Origin: Clostridiales bacterium Firm_14
Lineage (GTDB): Bacteria; Bacillota; Clostridia; Saccharofermentanales; Saccharofermentanaceae
Reading direction: 5' to 3'
DNA: 64,000 bases
NCBI GenBank assembly: GCA_001604135.1
Contig: LVAT01000008.1
Location: 186,001-250,000 of the forward strand
Shown here: positions 7,840-16,599 of the stretch, in pieces
Layout of the letters: each line of letters opens with the position of its first letter
How positions within the stretch are numbered: the stretch's first letter is position 1
Translations under genes and position numbers: made by a program
The notes under the pieces: model-generated
Seen by the model: the letters and a program-made list of their open reading frames with translations, nothing else
Databases searched by the model: none
Told to the model about the DNA's origin: nothing

Positions 7840-10017
7840 ATGGCAGCAATCCATCTGTCTAATCCCGTAACTGACCTTTACGGTGTCGGTCCTTCTGCGG
7901 AAGAAAAGCTCGCAAAGCTCGATATCTACACGATCTACGACCTTATCGCTTTTATCCCGTGGCGTTACGACGACTGGTCCAATGTGGGCACCATCGGTTC
8001 TTTCGACATAGGTGAAAGATTCGATGACAACATTGGTTATGACTTATCCTTCAGAGGAACCATAACCACCAATCCTTCAGTCAATATCACGAGCAGGAAA
8101 AAGCCCCTGACTTTCTTTGTGTCTGACGGCACGGGCAGGATCAAGCTGACATTTTTCAATTCACCGTATCTGTCCGGAAAATTCTCCGTAGGTGACGAGT
8201 GCTTTATCCATGGTTCGGTAACTCTTTTCAACGGCCAGATGCAGATGGTAAATCCATATATCGAGAAGGCTGAGAAGATCGGTGATGACGCGCTCGTAAG
8301 GCCCGTATATCACTTAACGGCGGGACTTACATCCAACAACATTTCCAAGTGGGTAAGCACTGCGATCAAGCTCTGCGGTGATGAACTCCTGTCCTGCATT
8401 CCTGCAAGCATTGCAGAGCAGAAGGGCTTCGTATCACCCAAGGAAGCGTACATGATGGCGCACTTCCCGGCATCGCTTGAAGACGCAAGAAGAGCCAGGG
8501 AGCAGCTCGCTTATGAAGAATTGATCCTTCTCGGAATCGGCATGAAGCTCTACAGCTCCGGACACGGGATCAAGGAAGTTGCAGAGCAGGTAATACCGTC
8601 TGGTCCTAACGCCATCAGCCGCGATCTTGCAGCAAGATGGAATCAGATAAAGAGCAATCTCGGATTTGCACTGACAGGTGATCAGACGGCGGCTTTCAGA
8701 GACGTGCAGACAGACCTCATGTCCACGACTCCGATGAACAGGCTTATCCAGGGTGACGTAGGTTCCGGCAAGACCATGGTCGCGGCATTATCCATGCTAA
8801 TTACGGCGCTTATGGGCAAGCAGGCAGTTCTTCTCGCACCTACGTCAGTTCTCGCGACACAGCATTATAAGACCTTATCAAACCTTATGCAGGGAAGCGG
8901 CATGGAACCGGTGCTTTTGCTCGGTAAGACAAAGGCATCCGAGAAGACTGAGATAAAGGAAAAGATCGCAAGCGGTGAAGCGAGAGTAATCATCGGAACA
9001 CATGCGCTTTTGACTGATGACATTAGCTTTAATGATCTTGCACTCGTTATAGCAGATGAGCAGCACCGTTTCGGTGTTAAGCAGAGAGAAAAACTCCTCT
9101 TCAAGGATGAGGGAAAAGACGGCACGGTTAAGAGCGTCCATAACCTCGTTATGACCGCTACGCCGATCCCGAGGACTCTTGCAATGGTCATTTACGGAGA
9201 TATGGCAACTTCCGTAATCAGGGAAAAGCCTAAGGGCCGTCAGGAGATAACGACATGGTTCGTTAATTCCAAGAAGAGCAAGGCGATCGAGGAAATGATG
9301 AGCGTCAAGCTCTCGGCAGGTGAGCAGGTATATATCGTTTGCGCGAAGATCGATAAGGATGAGACCGAAGCAGGTTCTGACTATCTTGTCGGTGAACCCG
9401 TCGGAGGAGACGAGAGCGTAACCAGTGTTTTCGACATGAAGAAGCAGGTCGATTCAATGAGCAATCTCTCGCAGTATAAGAGCGCAGTCCTTTATGGTTC
9501 CATGAAGGAAAAAGACAAGCTCGAGACGATGGAGCGTTTTATCGCAGGCGACATTAAGATACTTATATCCACTACTGTCATTGAAGTCGGCGTCGACAAT
9601 CCGAATGCCAATGTCATGATAATCATGGATGCTGACAGATTCGGCTTATCGACCCTGCACCAGTTAAGAGGCCGTATCGGAAGAGGCGATAAGAAGTCTT
9701 TCTGTCTTTTGGTTTCCGAATCGAGATCGGAACTCGCGCTCTCGAGAATGAAGATGATGTGCGAATCATCGGACGGCTTCGAGCTTGCGGAAAAGGACCT
9801 TGAATTAAGAGGCCCGGGTGATTTCTACGGCACAAGACAGCACGGTATCCCTACACTTCGCGCCGCAAACCTTTATACTGATATGAAGATCGCTACAGAG
9901 GCAACGGAAGCCGTAAACAAGATAATCGAAGAAGGCGGCGAGGAAGCCGAACGCTTAAATGAAGCTATAAAGAAGATGTTCGAATTAAGATTCGCAAGGA
10001 AGATGGAGCAGTTATAA
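7840..10017 (+). CDS. recG: ATP-dependent DNA helicase RecG
   Basis: Branch-migration helicase for stalled forks and Holliday junctions. The N-terminal wedge/OB domain (about 1-230) contains GVGPSAEEKLAKL and FIPWRYDDWS. The SF2 helicase core has Walker A GDVGSGKTMVA, the DEQH box (ADEQHRFGVKQ), motif III TATPIPRTLA and motif VI QLRGRIGRG. The C-terminal TRG element ends the protein. At 725 residues it is full length. AGGAGG about ten bases before ATG 7840 supports the start. The stop shares a base with the rsmD ATG. Confidence 0.97.
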   Translation: MAAIHLSNPVTDLYGVGPSAEEKLAKLDIYTIYDLIAFIPWRYDDWSNVGTIGSFDIGERFDDNIGYDLSFRGTITTNPSVNITSRKKPLTFFVSDGTGRIKLTFFNSPYLSGKFSVGDECFIHGSVTLFNGQMQMVNPYIEKAEKIGDDALVRPVYHLTAGLTSNNISKWVSTAIKLCGDELLSCIPASIAEQKGFVSPKEAYMMAHFPASLEDARRAREQLAYEELILLGIGMKLYSSGHGIKEVAEQVIPSGPNAISRDLAARWNQIKSNLGFALTGDQTAAFRDVQTDLMSTTPMNRLIQGDVGSGKTMVAALSMLITALMGKQAVLLAPTSVLATQHYKTLSNLMQGSGMEPVLLLGKTKASEKTEIKEKIASGEARVIIGTHALLTDDISFNDLALVIADEQHRFGVKQREKLLFKDEGKDGTVKSVHNLVMTATPIPRTLAMVIYGDMATSVIREKPKGRQEITTWFVNSKKSKAIEEMMSVKLSAGEQVYIVCAKIDKDETEAGSDYLVGEPVGGDESVTSVFDMKKQVDSMSNLSQYKSAVLYGSMKEKDKLETMERFIAGDIKILISTTVIEVGVDNPNANVMIIMDADRFGLSTLHQLRGRIGRGDKKSFCLLVSESRSELALSRMKMMCESSDGFELAEKDLELRGPGDFYGTRQHGIPTLRAANLYTDMKIATEATEAVNKIIEEGGEEAERLNEAIKKMFELRFARKMEQL

Positions 10018-10595
10018 TGCCTAGAGTAGTAACGGGAAGATTCAGAGGGGCTGTCTTACAGGCGCCTGAAGGAGATAAGACAAGGCCTACGACCGATAAG
10101 GTAAAGGAGGCTTTGTTCTCGATAATACAGGCATATGTTCCTGATTCGGAATTCTTAGACCTTTTCGCCGGCTCCGGACAGATAGGAATAGAGGCGTTAA
10201 GCCGCGGTGCAAAGCGCGTAACGCTCGTAGAGAGGAGCGGTCAGGCAGCATCGATCATCGGAAAGAACATCGCCAAGATAAGGATGGACGGGTCTGACGA
10301 AATAAGGTTCTACAAGAAGAGCGTCGCCCAGGCACTGGAGACCTTAGGGCAGGAGGGCGAGAAATTTGATATCATATTCATGGACCCTCCCTATAAGGAC
10401 GTGCCTTTAAGGCTTGATGAGGCCACAAAGCTTATCACTGCTTTCGGTATGCTAAAAGAAGACGGCATGCTGATCGTAGAGCATGATAAAGACTGTGAGA
10501 TTCCTGAGGAACTTAACAGTTTGAAGCATGTTCGTTCTTGTAGTTACGGGCTTACAGTGTTAACATTTTTTAAGGATATTAATATTGGAGGATAA
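10017..10595 (+). CDS. rsmD: 16S rRNA (guanine966-N2)-methyltransferase
   Basis: Methylates small-subunit rRNA during ribosome assembly. Seen in sequence: the N-terminal RVVTGRFRGAVLQAP and RPTTDKVKEALFSII signature, SAM-binding motif I DLFAGSGQIGIEALSRGA and catalytic motif IV DPPYKD. Length is 192 residues. It begins in a one-base overlap with the recG stop (TAATG) and is followed directly by coaD, the rsmD-coaD pairing common in Firmicutes. Confidence 0.95.
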   Translation: MPRVVTGRFRGAVLQAPEGDKTRPTTDKVKEALFSIIQAYVPDSEFLDLFAGSGQIGIEALSRGAKRVTLVERSGQAASIIGKNIAKIRMDGSDEIRFYKKSVAQALETLGQEGEKFDIIFMDPPYKDVPLRLDEATKLITAFGMLKEDGMLIVEHDKDCEIPEELNSLKHVRSCSYGLTVLTFFKDINIGG

Positions 10596-10599
10596 TGGT

Positions 10600-11094
10600 T
10601 TGAAGGTAATGCTCTTTCCCGGGACGTTCGATCCCTTCACAAGAGGACATAGAGACATTGCTAGAAGAGCGAGCAAGCTCTGTGATAAACTTGTCATTGC
10701 AGTTATGGAAAATGCTGCGAAGAAACCGATATTTACTCCTGAAGAACGAGTTGAGCTCATCAAGCTGTCGCTTAAGAACGATAACTTGGACAACGTCGAA
10801 GTAATGGCGTGGGGAGGCCTTCTGGTCGATCTTTACCAGCAGCTCGGATGCTGTGCTTCCGTAAGGGGCATCAGATCAGAGTCTGACTTCAGATATGAGT
10901 CTGAGCACGCACTTGCAAACCGCCTGCTTTATTCAGGCTACGACGCAGTGCTCCTGCCCTGCAGAGACGACTTATCGCTCATCAGTTCTTCGATGGTAAA
11001 GGAAGTAGGCTCATACGGCGGAGACCTATCAAAGATGGTTCCGGCCGAGATATTAGATTTAGTTAAGGAAAAACTTTTGAAAGGAAGGAATTAA
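10600..11094 (+). CDS. coaD: Phosphopantetheine adenylyltransferase
   Basis: Fourth step of coenzyme A synthesis, joining 4'-phosphopantetheine and ATP to dephospho-CoA. It has the nucleotidyltransferase motif PGTFDPFTRGH at the N-terminus and the conserved RGIRSESDFRYE and SSSMVKEV elements. The start is TTG 10600, with GGAGG at 10587-10591 eight bases upstream, giving the standard MKVMLFPGTFDP start and 164 residues. An in-frame TTG at 10585 is upstream but lies on the ribosome binding site. It follows rsmD after four bases and precedes a coiled-coil protein gene by two bases. Confidence 0.95.
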   Translation: MKVMLFPGTFDPFTRGHRDIARRASKLCDKLVIAVMENAAKKPIFTPEERVELIKLSLKNDNLDNVEVMAWGGLLVDLYQQLGCCASVRGIRSESDFRYESEHALANRLLYSGYDAVLLPCRDDLSLISSSMVKEVGSYGGDLSKMVPAEILDLVKEKLLKGRN

Positions 11095-11096
11095 TA

Positions 11097-11591
11097 ATGG
11101 AGAACAGCAATTTTAATCAGGGCGGACAGCGCTATGACGCTATCAAGCACATCGACTATCTTATCGACATGGTCAAGGATGCTTCGAGCGTTCCTTTCTC
11201 CGATAAGTGCTCTATCGAGAGAACAGAGACGATCAATTCACTCCAGATCCTTAAGAATAATCTTCCTGCTTCAGTTGCACAGTCCAACGATATCGTAGCA
11301 AGAGCTCAGGATATAATCAGCACAGCAAGAGAGAAGAATAAGAAGATCATCGACGACGCTAACCGCATGTATGCCATGAAGGTTAATGACCACGAGATCA
11401 CAAGAGGCGCCCGTGAAGAAGCTGCCCAGATCATCGCTAATGCTGAGGCTCAGGCTGAAGAACTCAGAAGAAATGCTCATATCTACGTTAAGTCCCTCCT
11501 CGAGAACGTTAACGAGACATTGACAGACAACATCGCTAAGATCCAGACAAATCTTACTGAGATCAACTCAACTCTCGACGAGACCGAGTAA
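11097..11591 (+). CDS. Conserved coiled-coil protein (DivIVA/ATP-synthase b-like)
   Basis: A 164-residue soluble protein with no catalytic motif. Residues from about 60 to the end form a long helical, coiled-coil-prone stretch rich in Ala, Glu, Asn and Ile (IVARAQDIISTAREKNKKII, EEAAQIIANAEAQAEELRR). This resembles the stalk of ATP synthase b subunits and DivIVA-like proteins. Genes of this kind often follow coaD in clostridia, but I cannot assign a function. It is the last gene of the housekeeping run, with AAGGAA before its ATG and a terminator 31 bases after its stop. Confidence 0.75.
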   Translation: MENSNFNQGGQRYDAIKHIDYLIDMVKDASSVPFSDKCSIERTETINSLQILKNNLPASVAQSNDIVARAQDIISTAREKNKKIIDDANRMYAMKVNDHEITRGAREEAAQIIANAEAQAEELRRNAHIYVKSLLENVNETLTDNIAKIQTNLTEINSTLDETE

Positions 11592-11621
11592 TAGCAAAAG
11601 CCTTAAACAACAGGATCAGAC

Positions 11622-11655
11622 GGGATATCTCAAAATGAGGTATCCCTTTTTATTT
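11622..11655 (+). terminator. Intrinsic terminator closing the ftsZ-coaD block
   Basis: GGGATATCTC (11622-11631), a five-base loop and GAGGTATCCC (11637-11646) form a ten-pair stem with one G-U pair, followed directly by TTTTTATTT. This is a textbook rho-independent terminator on the plus strand. Confidence 0.9.
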
Positions 11656-11740
11656 GCCTTATCATTACGGTACATATATCAGCCAAAAGATTTATAATAT
11701 CGGTAGAAATGAACCAAAAGGATAATAGGAGGTGACAGCC

Positions 11741-12940
11741 ATGATATTGGGTATTGAGATTGAGAACTTCGATGTTTTCGATAAGGACAGAGCAGGAATA
11801 CTTATAGATGATTATCTCTCTGACAGGAATAACGGTACTTCACACAATGCTTTCAGAGGCCTTAATGCCCTGATCGGACGTAATAGCACCGGCAAGACTT
11901 CCTTCATGGGCTGCATGGCTTTCTTAAGGGATACCATTATCCAGGGCTGCGCTGTGGCTTCCATAAGTTACGGAAGACCGGGCTTTGCCAACATGACACC
12001 TGATATTACAAGTCCTTCGGTTTTCAGGATTTTCTTTAAGCTTGAGGACAAGATTACCGGCAAGCCGAAGTTCATCCAATATGAACTTTCCATTGTTACC
12101 AGCAGATTCAAGAGCCCCATTATCGACAGCGAGAAGGTAATAATCTTAGCTGATGTCGACGGCACCAAAAAGCCGCTTACGATATTGGATATAGAGCAGG
12201 GCAAAGGCACTATCGTAAATCTTGAGGACGGTACATCGGGAAATGCCATAGGCGTTGAAGATGAGCACCTTACTGTATTAAGCCTTTATGGCAAGATCAC
12301 CGGATACAGGGATTATGTATTGCTCTACAAAGAGATCTATAACTGGTTCTTCTGCAGCTTCTCTTCGGAGGAACACAGCACATATTACTACGACGGCGGC
12401 GCGCCGGGCGGACATAAGCATCTTAACAGCACCGGCTCTAACGTCGGAAATGTTCTTGAATATATCAGGATGGAGAACGAAGAAGAATACGAGCGCATCG
12501 TAAATGAGATCGAAGAGAAGATCCCCACGATGAAGAAAAAGAAGAATCTTCCGCTGGCGCTTAAAGAGAGCCCCAATAAGCTCTTCTTATATCTGCTCCT
12601 GCTGCGCGATTCAAGGCCCCGTTCAACGATCTTTATCGAGACGCCCGACAAGGACCTCTACCACGATATGGTCGACGTATTAAGCGATGAGATGCGCGAT
12701 TATACGATGAAGAACCACTATTGCCAGATAGTGTTCTCTACGCATAATCCGTACATCATTGAGACACTGTCACCTAAGGAGATCTGGGTCTTCGAGCGTA
12801 CTTTCGAGAAAGAATCAGGAGATGTCCAGATCCGCTGTGCAGGTGCAGATCCGCTTGTCATGGAATTATTCCACCAGGGTGTGGGAATGGGCTCCATCTG
12901 GTATGGCGGACACCTTGATGCAAAAACTGAGGAAGATTGA
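11741..12940 (+). CDS. AAA/ABC-type ATPase of a putative ATPase-TOPRIM defence-like pair
   Basis: Predicted OLD/RecF-like ATPase of 399 residues. The N-terminal strand-helix region (ILGIEIENFDVFD) runs into Walker A GRNSTGKTS (46-54). A Walker B-like strand IFIETPD ends in Glu300. The H-loop is STHNPYIIETL (His335), the STHSP-type element of AAA_15/AAA_21 proteins. No nuclease domain is fused to it; the next gene supplies a TOPRIM-like protein. The start is ATG 11741, with AGGAGG at 11727-11732 eight bases upstream; an in-frame GTG at 11732 overlaps that site. It stands alone after a terminator. ATPase plus TOPRIM partners are known in phage defence (OLD/Gabija, PARIS); a defence role here is inference. 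Confidence 0.85.
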   Translation: MILGIEIENFDVFDKDRAGILIDDYLSDRNNGTSHNAFRGLNALIGRNSTGKTSFMGCMAFLRDTIIQGCAVASISYGRPGFANMTPDITSPSVFRIFFKLEDKITGKPKFIQYELSIVTSRFKSPIIDSEKVIILADVDGTKKPLTILDIEQGKGTIVNLEDGTSGNAIGVEDEHLTVLSLYGKITGYRDYVLLYKEIYNWFFCSFSSEEHSTYYYDGGAPGGHKHLNSTGSNVGNVLEYIRMENEEEYERIVNEIEEKIPTMKKKKNLPLALKESPNKLFLYLLLLRDSRPRSTIFIETPDKDLYHDMVDVLSDEMRDYTMKNHYCQIVFSTHNPYIIETLSPKEIWVFERTFEKESGDVQIRCAGADPLVMELFHQGVGMGSIWYGGHLDAKTEED

Positions 12941-12954
12941 TTTAAGGCTTATTT

Positions 12955-13635
12955 ATGTTGATAGAGATACTTTCAGAAGATAAATCCGGAGCAGTCGTTG
13001 TAGAACGTCTGGTCAAACGGATAATCGATAACGAAGGCGTGGACGCAGAAGTAAATGTCCATCCGCACAGGGGCTGCGGGAGCCTTCCGAAGGACATGAC
13101 CGCAAAGCCTCCGAAGTTTGCAAATTCCCTGCTGGACCTCCTTCCTTCCGAACTCCGTGCTTATAACAAAGTCTATGGCGGAAAGGACCTGATCCTTATA
13201 ATCGCCATAGATTCCGATGACAAAGATCCGCAGGCATTAAGACAGGAGATATATGCGGTCGCTTCGAAATTTGCTCCTGATATAAGAAGTGTTGTCGGCA
13301 TAAGCACAGAAGAGATAGAAGCATGGATGCTGGGCGATAAGAATGCGATCTGCGATGCTTATCCGGACTGCAATAAGGAGATCCTCGATTCTTATGAGCA
13401 GGATTCTGTCTGCGGCACATGGGAGATCTTATGCAGAGCGATAAGTGAGAATGCAGAAGACCTGATTGAGATCGGGTATCCCGCCATTGGTCACTACAAG
13501 GCTTTGTGGGCTGATAATATCTCGAAATACATGCTCCCGCAAAAGAACGTGTCGCCGAGCTTCAACACATTTAAGATGGCGCTTATTACTGCACTTAAGA
13601 ATCCTGTTCCGATCTACCGCAGGCGTGAGTTCTGA
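12955..13635 (+). CDS. DUF4276-like TOPRIM-fold protein, partner of the ATPase
   Basis: A 226-residue protein 14 bases after the ATPase gene. The N-terminal strand MLIEILSEDKSGAVVVERLV resembles the TOPRIM glutamate motif. LIIAIDSDDKDP (Asp86 and Asp88) matches the TOPRIM DxD motif. GISTEEIEAWMLGDKNAI fits the conserved EIEAWLLAD box of DUF4276 proteins, which pair with AAA ATPases. This suggests a metal-dependent nuclease or nucleic-acid-modifying partner. The assignment is from motif reading only. Its stop overlaps the hemW ATG by one base (TGATG), so a putative defence gene is translationally coupled to a haem enzyme gene, which is odd. Confidence 0.7.
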   Translation: MLIEILSEDKSGAVVVERLVKRIIDNEGVDAEVNVHPHRGCGSLPKDMTAKPPKFANSLLDLLPSELRAYNKVYGGKDLILIIAIDSDDKDPQALRQEIYAVASKFAPDIRSVVGISTEEIEAWMLGDKNAICDAYPDCNKEILDSYEQDSVCGTWEILCRAISENAEDLIEIGYPAIGHYKALWADNISKYMLPQKNVSPSFNTFKMALITALKNPVPIYRRREF

Positions 13636-14837
13636 TGGCAAGACACATCTACGTCCACAATCCTTTCTGCGCGCGAAAATGTCCTTACTGTGATTTCTAT
13701 TCGGTCACCGATCTTTCATGTGAAGAGGCGTTCTATAAGGCTGCTTTAAAAGAGGTTGAACTCACAGCTTCGGTCATTGATGAGAACGCCGGAACAAATC
13801 CACTTACAGATATCGATAACGTGGATACGGTATATTTCGGAGGCGGCACACCTACTGTTCCTGACAGCAGGTTTATAACAGCTTTATTGAAGGCAATAAG
13901 AGAAGCCTTTAACATCGCCCCTGACGCTGAAATAACCATTGAGGCTAATCCGTCTTCAGTGACACCGGAAAAGCTCGCAGAGTACCTTCAGGCGGGTTTT
14001 AACCGCATATCTTTAGGCGTGCAGTCTTTGGACGATGAAGTTCTTAAGACTTTGGGAAGACTTCACGATTCAAAAGGTGCTGTCGATGCGCTCGAAAAGA
14101 TCTCCGGCGCGGGTTTTACGAACATCTCGGCAGACCTTATAACAGGCGTTCCGGGCGAGACTTTGGACGGGATAAAAAGAGACATAGAGACTTTTCGCGC
14201 ATATGGCGTAAAGCATATAAGCACATATTCTCTGATGCTCGAAGAAGGCACGCCGTTTTACGACAGATATAACAAAACGATAGAGGAATTTATCTCACCT
14301 GAATTAGAGCGCGAGATGTACCACGGGACGCGCGAGTTCTTAAATGGATCAGGCTATGAGACTTATGAGATCTCCAACAGCTGCATGTCAGGCTTTAAGA
14401 GCATTCATAATTCATCTTACTGGAACTCGTGCGAGTACTTTGCGATAGGCGCGGGAGCACACGGGTATCTTGGCAATCTCAGATACGGCCACAGAGACGA
14501 TGTGAGAGCTTACATAGAAGAAATGAATACGATTACGCCTGATATGTACAAAGCGTTTCTGGAGGGCAATAAGAGCGGCCTGAAGTCGCTTTATGCCGAA
14601 GAGATACTTGGCAGGGAAGATAAGATGCGCGAGGTGGCCTTTTTAAGGCTCAGGACAACAGACGGGATCCTTCTGGATGAGTTCAAAAAAGTATTTGGCA
14701 CTGAGTTCGAAAATGTTTTTGCTGACGCGGTAAAGACTAACATAGAAAAGGGATTATTGGAGCGCAAAGAAAGAACGCTCCGTTTAACACGGAGCGGCCT
14801 TGATCTTGCTAATGTTGTAATCGAAGATTTCCTTTAA
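13635..14837 (+). CDS. hemW: HemW-like radical SAM protein (haem chaperone / CPO-like)
   Basis: Radical SAM enzyme of the coproporphyrinogen III oxidase-like family. The N-terminus has C12-x3-C16-x2-C19 (FCARKCPYCDFYS), where three cysteines plus a following aromatic replace the HemN pattern. GGGTPTVP, EANPSSVTPEKL, RISLGVQSLDD and LITGVPGET follow, all family signatures, and the HemN C-terminal domain is complete. At 400 residues it is of usual HemW length. HemW binds haem and inserts it into respiratory proteins; the family is often misnamed coproporphyrinogen oxidase. Its 3' end overlaps the reverse acyl-CoA synthetase gene by four bases and contains that gene's terminator. Confidence 0.92.
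   Translation: MARHIYVHNPFCARKCPYCDFYSVTDLSCEEAFYKAALKEVELTASVIDENAGTNPLTDIDNVDTVYFGGGTPTVPDSRFITALLKAIREAFNIAPDAEITIEANPSSVTPEKLAEYLQAGFNRISLGVQSLDDEVLKTLGRLHDSKGAVDALEKISGAGFTNISADLITGVPGETLDGIKRDIETFRAYGVKHISTYSLMLEEGTPFYDRYNKTIEEFISPELEREMYHGTREFLNGSGYETYEISNSCMSGFKSIHNSSYWNSCEYFAIGAGAHGYLGNLRYGHRDDVRAYIEEMNTITPDMYKAFLEGNKSGLKSLYAEEILGREDKMREVAFLRLRTTDGILLDEFKKVFGTEFENVFADAVKTNIEKGLLERKERTLRLTRSGLDLANVVIEDFL
14767..14796 (-). terminator. Terminator of the acyl-CoA synthetase gene inside hemW
   Basis: CGCTCCGT (14776-14783) and ACGGAGCG (14789-14796) form an eight-pair GC-rich stem. Read on the minus strand the hairpin is followed by TTCTTTCTTT. It lies about 38 bases downstream of the synthetase stop and within hemW coding sequence, so it would work for the reverse transcript while being silent for hemW. 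Confidence 0.7.
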
Positions 14838-16543
14838 AGAATTGCCTTTGCAGCGGCTTCCTGCGCTTCTCTGTACTTGGCTTCGTCAGCCTTTCTGATA
14901 GCGGTACGCATGATCTTGCCGCTTGTAGTCTTAGGAAGTTCATCAACGAATTCGATAACTCTCGGATACTTGTAAGGCGCTGTAGCATTCTTTACGTGGT
15001 TCTGGAGTTCCTTAACGAGCTCAGGTGACGCCTTCTCCTTGTAAGCCTTGGTAAGGACTATCGTAGCCTTAACTACCTGGCCTCTCATGGGATCCGGAAC
15101 AGCCGTAACAGCGCACTCCAATACTGCATCGTGTGTCATTAAGGCACTCTCAACTTCGAAAGGTCCGATACGGTAACCGGAGCACTTGATAACGTCGTCG
15201 TTTCTTCCAACGAACCAGATATAGCCCTCAGGATCTCTCCATGCTGTATCGCCTGTGCTGTAGTCTGCTCCGGGCCACTGGTCAGCCATTGCTTCAGGGT
15301 TCTTGTAGTATTCGCGGAAAAGACCGGTAGGCTTGGAAGAAGCGTTCTTGATAACGATATTTCCTACGATACCGTCTTCTACAGGAACTCCGTTGTCGTC
15401 AACCAGCTGGATGTCGTAGATAGGTGTGGGCTTGCCTGTGGAACCGGGCTTAACGTCGAGCCAGGGGAAGTTTGCGAAAAGAACGCTTCCTTCTGTCTGG
15501 CCGAATCCTTCTCGGATCTCAAGGCCTGTATACTTCTGCCACTTGTAGAATACTTCAGGATTCAAAGGCTCGCCTGCCATTGAGCAGTGCTTGATGGAAG
15601 AGAAGTCATACTTGGTGAGGTCTTCCTGAATGAGATATCTGTAGATCGTGGAAGGGCCGCAGAAAGAATTAAGCTTGAGCTTTTCCATGATCTCGAGCAT
15701 TCTTGAAGCCTTGAACTTCTGTGTGTCGTAAGTAACGTTGACTGCACCGCAGATCCACTGTCCGTAGATCTTGCCCCATGCGAACTTTGCCCAGCCTGAG
15801 TCAGCCTGTGTTAAGTGCCTGCAGCCGTCGTAAACCTGCTGCCAGTACTTGGCTGTTACGATGTGGCCAAGAGGCAATGTGTAATCGTGCAGGATCATCT
15901 TAGGCTCACCTGTTGTGCCGGATGAGAAGTAGATCAGCATCGGATCGTATGCATGTGTTGCTTCGTCACCTGTGGGGCGCTCGAAAACAGGGGAGCTGTT
16001 ATCGATATCATCTGTCAGTGATCTCCAGCCTTCAGGAGCTTCTCCGATAACGCTGCAGTACTGAACTGTCTTGCAGTCGGGACGTGCTTTATTAACGTGC
16101 TCGATGATCTGCGGGTCGTCAGCACATACGATCATCTTAACGTCTGCAGCATTGCAGCGGTATACGATGTCGTGATAAAGGAGCTGGAACGTAGCAGGAA
16201 TAACCAGAGCGCCAAGCTTATGAAGACCTACCATCGTGAACCAAACTTCAGGACGCTGGCGGAGCATCATTAAGACTCTGTCGCCCTTCTTGATTCCTAA
16301 GTCCTTGAACATGTTTGCAACACGGTTGCTCTTCTCGCTGATATCCTTAAATGTGAAATGCTTTTCGTTGCCGTCGTCATCACACCAGATAAGAGCTTCC
16401 TGATCAGGAACCTCCTTGGCATATACGTCAACAACATCAAAACCGAAGTTGAAATCCTCCGGAACATTTATCTTGAAATTCTGTTTAAAATCCTCGTAAC
16501 TGTCAAAATCAATTCTGTTTACAAATCTGTTTAATAAATCCAT
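14834..16543 (-). CDS. AMP-forming acyl-CoA/acetyl-CoA synthetase
   Basis: Adenylate-forming ligase activating a short- or medium-chain carboxylic acid to its CoA thioester. Seen in sequence: the P-loop-like motif YFSSGTTGEPKM, the FGQTEG motif, YSTGDTAWRD, the hinge GRNDDVIKCSGYRIGP and the C-terminal catalytic lysine in LPKTTSGKIMR. Length 569 residues fits the medium-chain acyl-CoA synthetase family. AAAAGGA lies about ten bases before ATG. It is transcribed behind the XRE-cupin gene with a 56-base gap, a pairing frequent in clostridia in which the regulator presumably controls the ligase. The real substrate cannot be read. Confidence 0.9.
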   Translation of the reverse strand: MDLLNRFVNRIDFDSYEDFKQNFKINVPEDFNFGFDVVDVYAKEVPDQEALIWCDDDGNEKHFTFKDISEKSNRVANMFKDLGIKKGDRVLMMLRQRPEVWFTMVGLHKLGALVIPATFQLLYHDIVYRCNAADVKMIVCADDPQIIEHVNKARPDCKTVQYCSVIGEAPEGWRSLTDDIDNSSPVFERPTGDEATHAYDPMLIYFSSGTTGEPKMILHDYTLPLGHIVTAKYWQQVYDGCRHLTQADSGWAKFAWGKIYGQWICGAVNVTYDTQKFKASRMLEIMEKLKLNSFCGPSTIYRYLIQEDLTKYDFSSIKHCSMAGEPLNPEVFYKWQKYTGLEIREGFGQTEGSVLFANFPWLDVKPGSTGKPTPIYDIQLVDDNGVPVEDGIVGNIVIKNASSKPTGLFREYYKNPEAMADQWPGADYSTGDTAWRDPEGYIWFVGRNDDVIKCSGYRIGPFEVESALMTHDAVLECAVTAVPDPMRGQVVKATIVLTKAYKEKASPELVKELQNHVKNATAPYKYPRVIEFVDELPKTTSGKIMRTAIRKADEAKYREAQEAAAKAIL

Positions 16544-16599
16544 GGGTATTCATTCCTTTTCTACTTCAATTATTTTTGCCTTGGGGTAGAACTGCTAAA

